DNA of 33,545 nucleotides from SFDP01 sp051891855 (GCA_051891855.1 JBJFFP010000061.1:1-33545); one strand, 5' to 3'; numbered from the stretch's first letter, positions 24,220 to 31,976 are shown. The notes: generated by a model not told the origin, from the sequence alone. Numbers and translations: made by a program.

Positions 24220-25962
24220 CTATATCGTATAGACATAAATCCTATAGGGTGAGGCTTCATGGGAATAGACTCCTTTCAGCCTAAGTCCCAGTTCATCTGC
24301 ATTTTCTACCTCAATTCGGGAAAAGATATAGGTTCCTCCCAGTTCTTTAAAGGCCGGAGAATCCATATATAGCTTATGATCTTCCAAAGTCAGATTTCGT
24401 ACCGGCTGATAGGTATTTTCTCCATTCCCGGAATAAAGGTAGGCTCTGGCTCCCCAGGTATCGTAAAGAGCAGCAAATTCCTCTGATTTTTCCAAAGCAG
24501 GCTCTATCACCCGACGAAAGCTTTCTTTATATTCCTGGCTGTACATTCCCAAATAACCGTCCAGGGTGGCAATACCGTTATACTGGAGCACCGCCGGGTG
24601 CATACCGTAGGCAGCTGCCCACTCTCCCTGGTAATCTATTTCTTCTTTTATCTGCTCAAATAAATCCTCTGAATAAAATTCTCCAAAGGATAGCTGACTG
24701 CTCTTCTCTTTCTTTAACAGCTCGTAAGCGTGATGGTAGACATTGCTGTAAAAATCATTATATACCTGTGGTGCAAGCATACAGATTAAGGTTCCTATTA
24801 AGGCCACACTGTAAGCAGCTTTCCTTCCCACAGTTCTTTTCTTTTCCCCAAAAAGGAATATCTTTTGGAGACATAAAAAGAACAGCAGATACCATAAAAA
24901 AGGATTAAAGTAAATGGTCCGGTTAAACTGAAAGCCGGTTAAGGGCGGAAGCAGTGCTTCAAATAAGTCCCGAAAAGACTTATAGTCGTAAAAGCCGTAA
25001 ACCAGACAGTTAAACAGAATCAACAAAAAAACCAGATTGACAGGCTCCCGGTAAACAGTCTCCTTCTTTCCCTTCCTGATCAGATTCAGATTCACTGCCA
25101 AAATCACCACAAGACAAATCCAAAGAATCCAGTATCCGTGGGAATCCGCCCCATGAAATACAGGGGTGGTCATTCCTTCCAGTACCTTATCCAGTACCTC
25201 ACTGGGAGAAGAGTCTGCATTGACCATAGTGCTGCGGATGGTCAGAGTATCTCCAAACAGCATTTCCCGAAACAGCCGATATTCCCAAACCATATATCCT
25301 GCTGCCAGTACCGGTACTGCTGCAGTCAGCGAGAGAGGGAATTTCCTGCTTCGAATCCAGAGAATAGTTACGGCACAGACCAGGTAGGCCAGCATAAAAA
25401 ATCCGAAATAAGAAAAATAGGAAATAAACGGATAAGCAAAAAGGGCAATATACCACACCGGCTTAGGCTTCAGATAAATCCGCCGCAGGATTACCACCGC
25501 CAGAGGAATAGAGGTAAAAGCAATCCCATAGGCCGGAAAAACCGGAATCAGGCAAAAGCCTGCTGCCACCAGCCAGATTAAGCCGCGGAAACGAATATAT
25601 TCCTGCCCGTAAACCTCCTTTGCCAGAAGCAGACTTCCACCAAAGCCAATAAGAATTTTTAATATATAGCCTGTAACGTAGGCTGCATAGGGCTGCAATA
25701 CCGCATAGAGCAGATTATAGAGGGAAAACTCACTTCCCAGTGTATCCCTGCTGACTCCCCCCAGCATAGGGGCGGGTATCCCCTGGGAGAAAAACAGGCC
25801 TGCCTTTTTCAGCATGGTATTGTGTGCCACAAATAAATCCAGATTATCATGTATGGCCACAAAACTGTGTTCTCCCCAGGCTGTCATTACCACAAGCTGT
25901 ACCAGAAACAAAGCCGCAATAACAAGTACATACCAGTTTTGCTTTAATCCTTTTTTATTCAT
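24220..25962 (-). CDS. Large polytopic membrane protein, GT-C glycosyltransferase-like (DUF6044-type)
   Basis: The 580 residues have about 11-12 hydrophobic helices in the first two-thirds and a soluble C-terminal third. After helix 1 comes GEHSFVAIHDNLDLFVAHN, where the Asp-Asn-Leu-Asp in the first outside loop is placed like the catalytic Asp of GT-C glycosyltransferases. The C-terminal part (YSEDLFEQIKEEIDYQGEWA, LDGYLGMYSQEYKESF) recalls the YfhO-like / DUF6044 membrane-protein group; the DUF number is from memory. A role in lipid-linked sugar transfer or wall-polymer decoration is inference. Its ATG overlaps the Rrf2 stop by eight bases. Confidence 0.7.
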   Translation of the reverse strand: MNKKGLKQNWYVLVIAALFLVQLVVMTAWGEHSFVAIHDNLDLFVAHNTMLKKAGLFFSQGIPAPMLGGVSRDTLGSEFSLYNLLYAVLQPYAAYVTGYILKILIGFGGSLLLAKEVYGQEYIRFRGLIWLVAAGFCLIPVFPAYGIAFTSIPLAVVILRRIYLKPKPVWYIALFAYPFISYFSYFGFFMLAYLVCAVTILWIRSRKFPLSLTAAVPVLAAGYMVWEYRLFREMLFGDTLTIRSTMVNADSSPSEVLDKVLEGMTTPVFHGADSHGYWILWICLVVILAVNLNLIRKGKKETVYREPVNLVFLLILFNCLVYGFYDYKSFRDLFEALLPPLTGFQFNRTIYFNPFLWYLLFFLCLQKIFLFGEKKRTVGRKAAYSVALIGTLICMLAPQVYNDFYSNVYHHAYELLKKEKSSQLSFGEFYSEDLFEQIKEEIDYQGEWAAAYGMHPAVLQYNGIATLDGYLGMYSQEYKESFRRVIEPALEKSEEFAALYDTWGARAYLYSGNGENTYQPVRNLTLEDHKLYMDSPAFKELGGTYIFSRIEVENADELGLRLKGVYSHEASPYRIYVYTI

Positions 25963-26389
25963 CGGACTCTCCCAAACGATACTTTTTCTTTTCCATCAGA
26001 TCAGCAATGGTAACCCCGTCAACCACCATATTGATTGCTCCCGCCAGCTTCTTCCACACATCTAAAGTCTCGCATTCGTCACAGCGTTCACATTGATTCA
26101 CCTCATCCTCCAGACAGGCTACGGGGCTTAAATTCCCCTCAGTCAGCCGAAGAATCATTCCTACCGTATATTGAGAGGGGTCTTTGGACAGATGATAGCC
26201 TCCCTGGGCCCCTCTTACGCTTTTTACATATCCGGCCTTATTTAACATTCCGATAATCTGTTCCAGATATTTTTCCGATATTCCCTGACGCCTTGCAATA
26301 TCCTTTACTTTAATACTTTCTCCGGTATTGTGCATAGCCAGATCCACCATGACCTGTACAGCATAGCGCCCCTTTGCTGAAATTTTCAT
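25955..26389 (-). CDS. Rrf2-family transcriptional regulator
   Basis: This 144-residue protein has the Rrf2 winged helix (KISAKGRYAVQVMVDLA, IARRQGISEKYLEQIIGML, SVRGAQGGYHLSK). A cysteine cluster of Cys92, Cys100, Cys103 and Cys106 (in PVACLEDEVNQCERCDECE) resembles the IscR Fe-S site, so it probably senses an Fe-S cluster, redox state or a thiol. CymR of Bacillus, which controls cysteine and methionine metabolism, belongs to the same family but lacks that cluster. The start has GGAGGTCC five bases upstream. It lies between the MetQ-like gene (52-base gap) and the membrane-protein gene (8-base overlap), so it may control its own operon. Confidence 0.88.
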   Translation of the reverse strand: MKISAKGRYAVQVMVDLAMHNTGESIKVKDIARRQGISEKYLEQIIGMLNKAGYVKSVRGAQGGYHLSKDPSQYTVGMILRLTEGNLSPVACLEDEVNQCERCDECETLDVWKKLAGAINMVVDGVTIADLMEKKKYRLGESDE

Positions 26390-26427
26390 TGGACCTCCAT
26401 TCTTAACATCCGTTGCTCATTTGTTGT

Positions 26428-26446
26428 ATTGATGTTAAATATCAAT
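26428..26446. promoter_or_regulatory. Inverted repeat, candidate Rrf2 operator
   Basis: ATTGAT (26428-26433) and ATCAAT (26441-26446) form a perfect 6-base inverted repeat with a 7-base AT spacer. It lies 38 bases before the Rrf2 start and overlaps the stop codon of the upstream MetQ-like gene. AT-rich inverted repeats of this spacing are typical of Rrf2-family operators; binding is inference. Confidence 0.4.
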
Positions 26447-27434
26447 CCTGAATAATTATACTGTCTTCATATTGTGCACCGATAAATTCCTTGACCTCCC
26501 AGGAGTGCAGCACCTGAAGAAGCAGGGTGATTCCCTCCTCTCCGGCAGCATCCTCCCGGACAGCCAGAATCCGGCTTAACCCTGCGGCCGCCATAGAATC
26601 CTTTGCTTCCAGGGCCAGATATTGACCAGGTTCCAAACCGGCTTCTAAAAAATATCCCGTGGTAACCAAAACCAGATCCAGTTCGTTTCGGGAATTTACC
26701 AGCTCACTCTCTTCCATTGGTACCAGTTCCAGCCCATAAGGATTGGCGGTCACATCCTCCCACACTGCCAGCAAATCCACATCCTGTGCCAATTCCAGCA
26801 GACCTTCCTGCCAAAGCAGCAGCAGAGCCCTGGCGTAGCCCGTAGGATTCAGGGGTACACCGATGCGGCTTCCCTGCTGAAGCTCATCCAGAGATACTGT
26901 TTTCCCCGGATAGATTCCCATAGGCTCATAGTAGACGGCTCCGGCATTGACTAAATTCGTATCTTTTTCCTGATTATAACGTTCCAAATAAGCAGCGTGC
27001 TGAAACAGATTAGCCTGTACCTCACCTGCCAGCACCATGGCATTAGGTGACTCATAATCTTCACAGCTGACCGTTTCCAGCACATATCCCTGCTGTCTGA
27101 GAATGGGTGCAGTCGCCTCCAGAAGCTCCCGATCCAAACTTCCCACTGTGGCGACTCTTACAGTTCCCTTCACCGGAAGCTGTACGTCCTCTTCATTAGT
27201 GACATCTATGTCATCAGCAACGACCTTGTCAGTCAATGCAGCCTCTCCCGCTTTCGGCAGGGCATAGGTAATATGAATCTGTCTCCTTTCCTCCTCCGTC
27301 CGGGCTTCCTCTGTCTCTGCCGTCTGTTTTGCCAACTCCTGTGCAGAAGCATTATCCTTCTGTCCACACCCTGCAGACAGTGCCAGCAGCAACAGGGACA
27401 GCAGCATTTTAAGTTGAATTTTATGTGTTCTCAT
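26442..27434 (-). CDS. MetQ/NlpA-type solute-binding lipoprotein (orphan)
   Basis: The 330 residues start with a lipoprotein signal (KIQLKMLLSLLLLALSAGC, lipid Cys23). An acidic linker follows (about 24-50), then the NlpA/MetQ fold: VRVATVGSLDRELLEA, NLFQHAAYLERYNQ, LVNAGAVYYEPMGIYPGK, LDELQQGSRIGVPLNPTGYA, ALLLLWQEGLLEL. The family binds methionine or related amino acids for an ABC importer. No metN (ATPase) or metI (permease) gene is adjacent, which is unusual. The linker is longer than normal. The nearest partner is an Rrf2 regulator, so a sulfur-linked ligand or sensing role is a reasonable guess. Confidence 0.85.
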   Translation of the reverse strand: MRTHKIQLKMLLSLLLLALSAGCGQKDNASAQELAKQTAETEEARTEEERRQIHITYALPKAGEAALTDKVVADDIDVTNEEDVQLPVKGTVRVATVGSLDRELLEATAPILRQQGYVLETVSCEDYESPNAMVLAGEVQANLFQHAAYLERYNQEKDTNLVNAGAVYYEPMGIYPGKTVSLDELQQGSRIGVPLNPTGYARALLLLWQEGLLELAQDVDLLAVWEDVTANPYGLELVPMEESELVNSRNELDLVLVTTGYFLEAGLEPGQYLALEAKDSMAAAGLSRILAVREDAAGEEGITLLLQVLHSWEVKEFIGAQYEDSIIIQD

Positions 27435-27492
27435 GGAATACTCCCTTTTTCTCAGCTTTAAAATTTTTAATTTTCATACTGATATCTTTATA

Positions 27493-27521
27493 ATTGTATC
27501 AAAATTTTTTGCTTTTGTACA
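27493..27521 (-). promoter_or_regulatory. Possible promoter of the MetQ-like operon
   Basis: On the minus strand TGTACA (27516-27521) and TACAAT (27493-27498) are spaced by 17 bases, about 60 bases before the ATG. The -10 is good; the -35 matches four of six positions. Confidence 0.4.
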
Positions 27522-27615
27522 CTGGATTAAACCTGCCTTCTAAGATATACTATCTTTAACAATCAGAGAAAAATAAATGCGGCAGCTGTTTTATGTTGTT
27601 CAGAAAGGATGTATC

Positions 27616-28059
27616 ATGGTATATTTAATTCTTTTACTTTCGTTTATTGGATTTGAATTATATTTAAAAGCCCGTGCCCAAAAGGAGCTTTCTTCTTCTG
27701 AATCCATAGTTGCTTTTGGAGGAAAAATCAGACTCCATCAATACCATAATCAGGGGGCTTTTTTAAATATGCTTCAATCCAGACGAAGATTTCTGCTTCT
27801 CCTTTCCTGTCTGTTGACCCTTGCCATTGGATGCCTGTTTCTTATTACCTTATTCAGACACGGAAATCATCTGCTAAAGCTGGGGCTCACTCTGCTTCTG
27901 GGGGGTGCCTTCTGCAATACCTACGATCGTTTAAAAAAGAAATATGTAGTGGATTACTTTTCCTTTCATACTCCTTTTCCTGCCCTGAACAGAATCGTCT
28001 TTAATCTGTCCGACTTTGCGATTTTAATTGGTTCTCTTCTTTCGGTTATGGGCAGCTGA
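27616..28059 (+). CDS. Signal peptidase II (LspA)-like membrane protein
   Basis: The ATG at 27616 follows AAAGGAT and gives 147 residues; an upstream in-frame ATG (27577) lacks a site. Four hydrophobic helices are visible. The catalytic aspartates of signal peptidase II are present in VVDYF and FNLSDFAI; also conserved are NQGAF (the NxGAF box) and GGAFCNTYDR. In helix 1 the usual Asp-x-x-x-Lys is Glu-x-x-x-Lys (FELYLK). LspA removes the signal peptide from lipidated prolipoproteins. Usually lspA stands next to an rluD-type gene, which is not here, so this may be a paralogue; activity is not proven. Confidence 0.78.
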   Translation: MVYLILLLSFIGFELYLKARAQKELSSSESIVAFGGKIRLHQYHNQGAFLNMLQSRRRFLLLLSCLLTLAIGCLFLITLFRHGNHLLKLGLTLLLGGAFCNTYDRLKKKYVVDYFSFHTPFPALNRIVFNLSDFAILIGSLLSVMGS

Positions 28060-28091
28060 CTGATGTACCGCTGTTTTTTCTGAATTTCTAT

Positions 28092-28113
28092 CCGGATTTA
28101 TCCGGCTCTTTTT
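28092..28113 (+). terminator. Weak terminator after the LspA-like gene
   Basis: CCGGA (28092-28096) pairs with TCCGG (28101-28105) around TTTA and is followed by CTCTTTTT. The stem is only five pairs, so termination may be partial. Confidence 0.45.
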
Positions 28114-28142
28114 GCATATTTTCCTCCAAAGTGTAAACACTA
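28114..28142 (+). promoter_or_regulatory. Candidate forespore (sigma-F/G) promoter of the gerA-like gene
   Basis: GCATA (28114-28118), a 17-base spacer and AACACTA (28136-28142) match the forespore sigma-G consensus (GHATR, CATWMTA) at five of five and five of seven positions. It lies 55 bases before the start of a spore germination gene, which supports the reading. No sigma-A boxes of comparable quality are seen there. Confidence 0.5.
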
Positions 28143-28197
28143 GGACAAGGTGACCCGATTAGCCGGACACTGATTGATAGAATGCAGGAGGTTATGT

Positions 28198-29673
28198 ATG
28201 TCCAATTCCCAGCCTGAGCTTCAGCTGAGTACATCTTTACAAAAGAATAAGGAGCTGCTCCATCGGCTCCTTCCTCTGGATGACAGCTTTGACTTTGTTA
28301 GCAGAGAAATCAACTTGGGGAATACTCCCTGTTTTTTTCTTGCCATAAATGGTCTTTGTGATTTTGATGTAGTGCTTAAAATTTTTTCTGAAATTCAGCT
28401 GTCTGATTTTAAGGAAGCCGGAAAAAGTCCGGCTCAGACTCTTCCCCAGCAGGTTAAGGATCAGTTTCTCTATACCCAGGTCAGCTTTTCTTCTTCCCCT
28501 GAAGAATTGATTTATTCTCTGCTTTCCGGCCCGGCCATTCTTCTTATTGACGGGTATGCCCAGGCACTGATTATCGACACCCGAGAATATCCTGACCGAA
28601 GTACGGAAGAACCGGACAGCGAGAAGGTGATTCGGGGTTCTAAGGATGGCTTTGTGGAAAATCTGGTGACCAACTGCTGCCTGATCCGCCGCAGGCTGAG
28701 AAATCCCGATCTTACTTTTTCCTTAAGTACAATCGGTACCCTAAGCCACACCGACGTTACTCTGGCCTACCTTAAGGATTCCTGTGACCACAAGCTTTTG
28801 CAGGAAATTCAGGAGAAGCTGGCTTCTCTGGATACTTCCTGCCTGACCATGGGAATCCAGAGTCTGAAAGAGCTTCTGGTGAAAAAATCCTTTTTCCATC
28901 CCATGCCGGGTTTCTTCCTGACAGAAAGACCGGATGTGGCCTGCAGTTATCTGTCGGAGGGATATATCCTGGCCATGGTGGATAATTCTCCCTTTGCTCT
29001 GATCCTGCCCTGCAACCTGTTTCAGTTTACCCAAAGCCCGGAGGACTATTATAAAAGTCCTCTGGTAGGAACCTGGCAGAGACTGGTGCGTTTCATCTGC
29101 CTGCTGATCAGTCTTTTGCTGATGCCTTTGTTTTTGCTCCTGGCCCAGAATCCCCACTGGCTTTCTCCTCCCTTCCAGGGATTGATTCCCCAGGACAGCT
29201 CTCCCCTGGCACTGTTTATCTATGTCCTCTTCGTTGAACTGGGGCTGGATCTGTTTAAATATGCTTCTTCCCATACTGCCTCCGGCTATTCCGGTGCTCT
29301 GGCCATTGTAGGCGGTCTGCTGATTGGAGATACAGCCATTGGACTGGAGTGGACCAATGAAGAAGTGATTTTCTACGGAGCTGCCACCCTCCTTGCCACT
29401 TTAGGTCTGGTCAGCGTGGAGCTGGGAGATGCCATCCGTCTTTATCGGCTCTTCTTAATCCTGTTGACCGGCTTCTTTCCTCCCTGGGGCTTTTGGGCCG
29501 GGCTGGCACTGGTGCTGCTTTCCATTCTCTCCACACCCAGCTTCGGGAAAAAAAGCTATTTCTGGCCTCTTTTTCCCTTTAACTGGTCTGCCCTGAGGAC
29601 TCTTCTGTTTCGCTATCCTACCTTTATGGCTCAGCCGGAAAAGAAAAACCATGCAGAAGGGAAAAGAAAATAG
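28198..29673 (+). CDS. Spore germination protein, GerA family (A subunit)
   Basis: The ATG at 28198 has AGGAGGT six bases upstream and gives 491 residues, the usual A-subunit length. The N-terminal domain contains the family motif RGSKDGFVENLVTNCCLIRRRLRN, split here at residue 150-175. The C-terminal half has about five membrane helices (RFICLLISLLLMPLFLLLA, then VGGLLIGDTAIGLEW, and others). GerA-type A subunits sit in the spore inner membrane and, with B and C subunits, form nutrient receptors. No gerB or gerC follows, so it might also be of the SpoVAF type, which works without its own B and C partners; I cannot decide. Confidence 0.9.
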   Translation: MSNSQPELQLSTSLQKNKELLHRLLPLDDSFDFVSREINLGNTPCFFLAINGLCDFDVVLKIFSEIQLSDFKEAGKSPAQTLPQQVKDQFLYTQVSFSSSPEELIYSLLSGPAILLIDGYAQALIIDTREYPDRSTEEPDSEKVIRGSKDGFVENLVTNCCLIRRRLRNPDLTFSLSTIGTLSHTDVTLAYLKDSCDHKLLQEIQEKLASLDTSCLTMGIQSLKELLVKKSFFHPMPGFFLTERPDVACSYLSEGYILAMVDNSPFALILPCNLFQFTQSPEDYYKSPLVGTWQRLVRFICLLISLLLMPLFLLLAQNPHWLSPPFQGLIPQDSSPLALFIYVLFVELGLDLFKYASSHTASGYSGALAIVGGLLIGDTAIGLEWTNEEVIFYGAATLLATLGLVSVELGDAIRLYRLFLILLTGFFPPWGFWAGLALVLLSILSTPSFGKKSYFWPLFPFNWSALRTLLFRYPTFMAQPEKKNHAEGKRK

Positions 29674-29692
29674 GGACTGTGTATGCAGTCCC
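29673..29692 (+). terminator. Terminator overlapping the gerA-like stop codon
   Basis: GGGACTG (29673-29679) pairs with CAGTCCC (29686-29692) around TGTATG. The stem begins in the last base of the TAG stop codon. The following CCTTAATTT is a poor T tract, so efficiency is uncertain. Confidence 0.5.
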
Positions 29693-29694
29693 CC

Positions 29695-29826
29695 TTAATT
29701 TCCCATCCGGGCATATATTGCTGCCACCTTTTCCGGACGTTCCGGACAGTAATCACAAAAAGTCTTGGAGGCTATTTCACAATTTAAAGCCTCATCATGA
29801 TAAAAGCAATAGCTGCATCGAATCAT
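29695..29826 (-). CDS. 43-residue Cys-rich mini-protein overlapping ptuB
   Basis: The frame starts at the ATG at 29826 with AGAGG five bases upstream and stops at TAA (29695-29697). It overlaps the ptuB stop as ATGA, the usual sign of translational coupling. The peptide begins MIRCSYCFYHDEALNCEI and has two CxxC pairs (Cys4-Cys7 and Cys24-Cys27) plus Cys16 and His10, consistent with a small zinc-binding knot. Its codons (CCG GAA CGT CCG GAA) look like the core genes to the left, not the AT-rich ptuAB genes. It may therefore be a resident core gene at the island junction, or a third member of the defence operon. No known family is recognised. Confidence 0.6.
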   Translation of the reverse strand: MIRCSYCFYHDEALNCEIASKTFCDYCPERPEKVAAIYARMGN

Positions 29827-30488
29827 AAATACCTCTTAAGACAATCAACTATCGCCTGACAATATGGTACATAATTTCCATTATCTTTATTTGAGTAGTA
29901 GTAAATTAAATCCCTGATTTCATCTTCTGTATACTCTTCTTCATCACAAACCTCTGAACTTTGTATTGCGTCTCTGCGATTTCTTTCTAAGTAAAAGCTG
30001 TCTAAGCCTAAATGCCTAATCATCTCCTGGGCAATATTAGCATCCGGGCGTCCCTGTACACTATGTATTTTCCCACTAGCAGAATACCTAAACATATCTT
30101 CCACTCCTGCATCTGTGGGCGGTATCATATCCTTAATCCACCAATCCTCTTTTTTATGCCCACAATATTCATCCATAATAAGCTTTCCTTCACCATTACA
30201 TGAAGCCAGCATATTGGTATATTCCAAATCAATATTTCTGAAACGCCCTTTAGGCCAAAAATGCTCTATATGTGAACTATCAGTAGATATTCTTTTCATG
30301 CAATAACAACATATATTCCCTTGTTCTTCTACCAAATTATCTCGAAGATGCCGTCGACGCATTATACCAGCCTCATCCTCTGTAGCAAAATCATCTTTGT
30401 AATGTGCCGTTCTCCCATTTTCAGTCTCAAAATTTTGTTTCCAAACTTCAAACCATTCTGGTGCTCCCTGTTTAGTTATTCTTTTCAT
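29823..30488 (-). CDS. ptuB: Septu defence HNH nuclease (PtuB-type)
   Basis: This 221-residue protein begins KRITKQGAPEWFEVWKQNFE. It has the HNH core of the TIGR02646/PtuB group: Cys60-Cys61-x-Cys63, SSHIEHFWPK (His73, His76), YTNMLASCNG (Asn92), and Cys109-Gly-His111. In Septu, PtuB is the nuclease held by PtuA and released or activated on phage infection; this is known for the family, and inferred here. The start lies 17 bases inside the end of ptuA, with AAGAGGT upstream. The gene is AT-rich compared with the core genes. Its last residues share DNA with the Cys-rich mini-gene. Confidence 0.85.
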   Translation of the reverse strand: MKRITKQGAPEWFEVWKQNFETENGRTAHYKDDFATEDEAGIMRRRHLRDNLVEEQGNICCYCMKRISTDSSHIEHFWPKGRFRNIDLEYTNMLASCNGEGKLIMDEYCGHKKEDWWIKDMIPPTDAGVEDMFRYSASGKIHSVQGRPDANIAQEMIRHLGLDSFYLERNRRDAIQSSEVCDEEEYTEDEIRDLIYYYSNKDNGNYVPYCQAIVDCLKRYL

Positions 30489-31761
30489 GCCGCTTACCTC
30501 TTGCGATTAATATTCTTGCTTTTGAAATTCCATCAGCATGACCATCTGTTATATTATCCAATAAATCGGCAATCTCTTCTGCCTGTTTATATTTTTTTTC
30601 ATCAATATATCCATACATTTTGTGGAGTAAATTCTTAACCTCATTATTCACTGAGGAAGTATGCATTATTTCTTCCAGTATTACATTTGTATCCCAACCA
30701 ATAAGAGACTTATATTGATGAATGATAACCTTCTCATTCTCTCTCAGCATATAAAACATATTAAAATCACCATTCAGCTCGCCCAATATCTGTGGTGAAT
30801 GTGTTGTAATAATAAACTGAATATTTGGAAAGGTTTTCTTCAAGACTCCCATTACTTTTCTCTGCCATGAAGTATGCATATGGAGATCTAATTCATCAAT
30901 CAAAACAACGCCTTTACCATCAAGTGGATTAGCAAGCTGAGGGTTGGCTAAAGCCATTCTCCGTGCAAGGTCCCCAAATAAAGCAAGTGTACACTTTTCC
31001 CCGTCTGACAACTGTTTTATATTTAAAGATTTCCCATTTTTTTTCACTTTCATTGCCAATGGATTTCTATCAATATGAATATCTGTAAATCCATCCAACA
31101 TCGCAAGCATTGCCTTTTTTACAGCTAATAAATCTCTGTCTTCATATTCAGAAGCTGCCCTTACTTTTTCTTGATTTTCAAAATCTTCTTGATTACGAAA
31201 CCATATAAATAAACTTTTAAAATCAATTTTACTCTCTATTGCTTTATCAAATGCACTGAGTTTTGTAAACTCCTCCTTCTGAGAAGCTCTTAACGGAATA
31301 TCAAAAACTGATCTATTAACACCGTAATTTACAAAAACCGGCATATTTTTTGTATCTTTATTTTCTATCCAGTTTCCTTTGCCATCATCATATCCTTTTT
31401 CTATATAATTTTCTTCAAACAAAGAAACTAATTCTCTTAAGTTGTCCGAATTATGTTTTCTTCCTTCAGCTCTGGAAATAGATCGTGAATATTGTTTAAC
31501 AATGCCATCTTCAAACTCAAATTCAATACCTATTCTTGCTGAAGACTTTCCAAAACTAATATCATCATACTCTAGTTGTGCCAATTTCTTTTTCGATGAC
31601 AGCAACTGTATTATATTAGCATAAATTAAATCAATTGCGCGTAAAACCGTTGATTTTCCCACTCCATTTATACCAAATATAACAGTACTCTTTCCATCAA
31701 AAGATAACTTTAAATTTTCTATTCCTTTAAAATTAGAAATATTTACAGTTTTTACTTTCAT
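30472..31761 (-). CDS. ptuA: Septu defence ATPase (PtuA-type, AAA_15/21)
   Basis: The start is the ATG at 31761 with AGGTG upstream, giving 429 residues; the in-frame ATG 12 bases earlier lacks a site. It is an SMC/OLD-like ABC ATPase: FKGIENLKLSFDG, Walker A GINGVGKST (residues 30-38), ABC signature LSDGEK (251-256), Walker B VVLIDELDLH (285-294), and the switch TTHSPQILGEL (319-329). The ABC half-motifs flank an inserted middle region (about 60-240). With the HNH gene directly downstream this is the type I Septu pair. No reverse transcriptase gene is near, so it is not the retron-Ec78 form. It has its own extended -10 promoter. Confidence 0.87.
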   Translation of the reverse strand: MKVKTVNISNFKGIENLKLSFDGKSTVIFGINGVGKSTVLRAIDLIYANIIQLLSSKKKLAQLEYDDISFGKSSARIGIEFEFEDGIVKQYSRSISRAEGRKHNSDNLRELVSLFEENYIEKGYDDGKGNWIENKDTKNMPVFVNYGVNRSVFDIPLRASQKEEFTKLSAFDKAIESKIDFKSLFIWFRNQEDFENQEKVRAASEYEDRDLLAVKKAMLAMLDGFTDIHIDRNPLAMKVKKNGKSLNIKQLSDGEKCTLALFGDLARRMALANPQLANPLDGKGVVLIDELDLHMHTSWQRKVMGVLKKTFPNIQFIITTHSPQILGELNGDFNMFYMLRENEKVIIHQYKSLIGWDTNVILEEIMHTSSVNNEVKNLLHKMYGYIDEKKYKQAEEIADLLDNITDGHADGISKARILIARGKRHEKNN

Positions 31762-31797
31762 CCCGCACCTCATTACACGCTAAACTAAGTATAGCCT

Positions 31798-31824
31798 ATT
31801 ATACCATACTTTACTCTAAATCAA
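31798..31824 (-). promoter_or_regulatory. ptuAB promoter with extended -10
   Basis: On the minus strand a perfect TATAAT (31798-31803) is preceded by TGG, an extended -10. A TTGATT (31819-31824) lies 15 bases upstream, closer than ideal. It sits about 40 bases before the ptuA start. Confidence 0.65.
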
Positions 31825-31965
31825 ATATTTAAATTGAGGATTGTGAATTAAACGAATTAAAGTATAGGGGAGGACTCGGTCATATCCGCTGTCTATCCCC
31901 TCGGCCTTTGCTGACAGTTCTTCCATCCGCAGGGTAATTCCGTCCACCTCTTCTGTTATTCCAAT
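31816..31965 (-). pseudogene. Degraded coding fragment upstream of ptuA
   Basis: Between the in-frame TGA at 31966-31968 and TAG at 31816-31818, the minus strand reads an open stretch of 49 codons with a protein-like composition (EVDGITLRMEELSAKAEG, then SGYDRVLPYTLIRLIHNP). It has no plausible start with a ribosome site and is GC-richer than both neighbours. It looks like the C-terminal remnant of a lost gene; I do not recognise the family. Its tail underlies the ptuA -35 box. Confidence 0.35.
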
Positions 31966-31976
31966 TCACTGCATAT

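Noticed and set aside
30472..31773. Retron Ec78-type defence system
   Set aside because: The ATPase-HNH pair fits, but no reverse transcriptase or msr/msd-like structure is found in the visible flanks; plain Septu is simpler.
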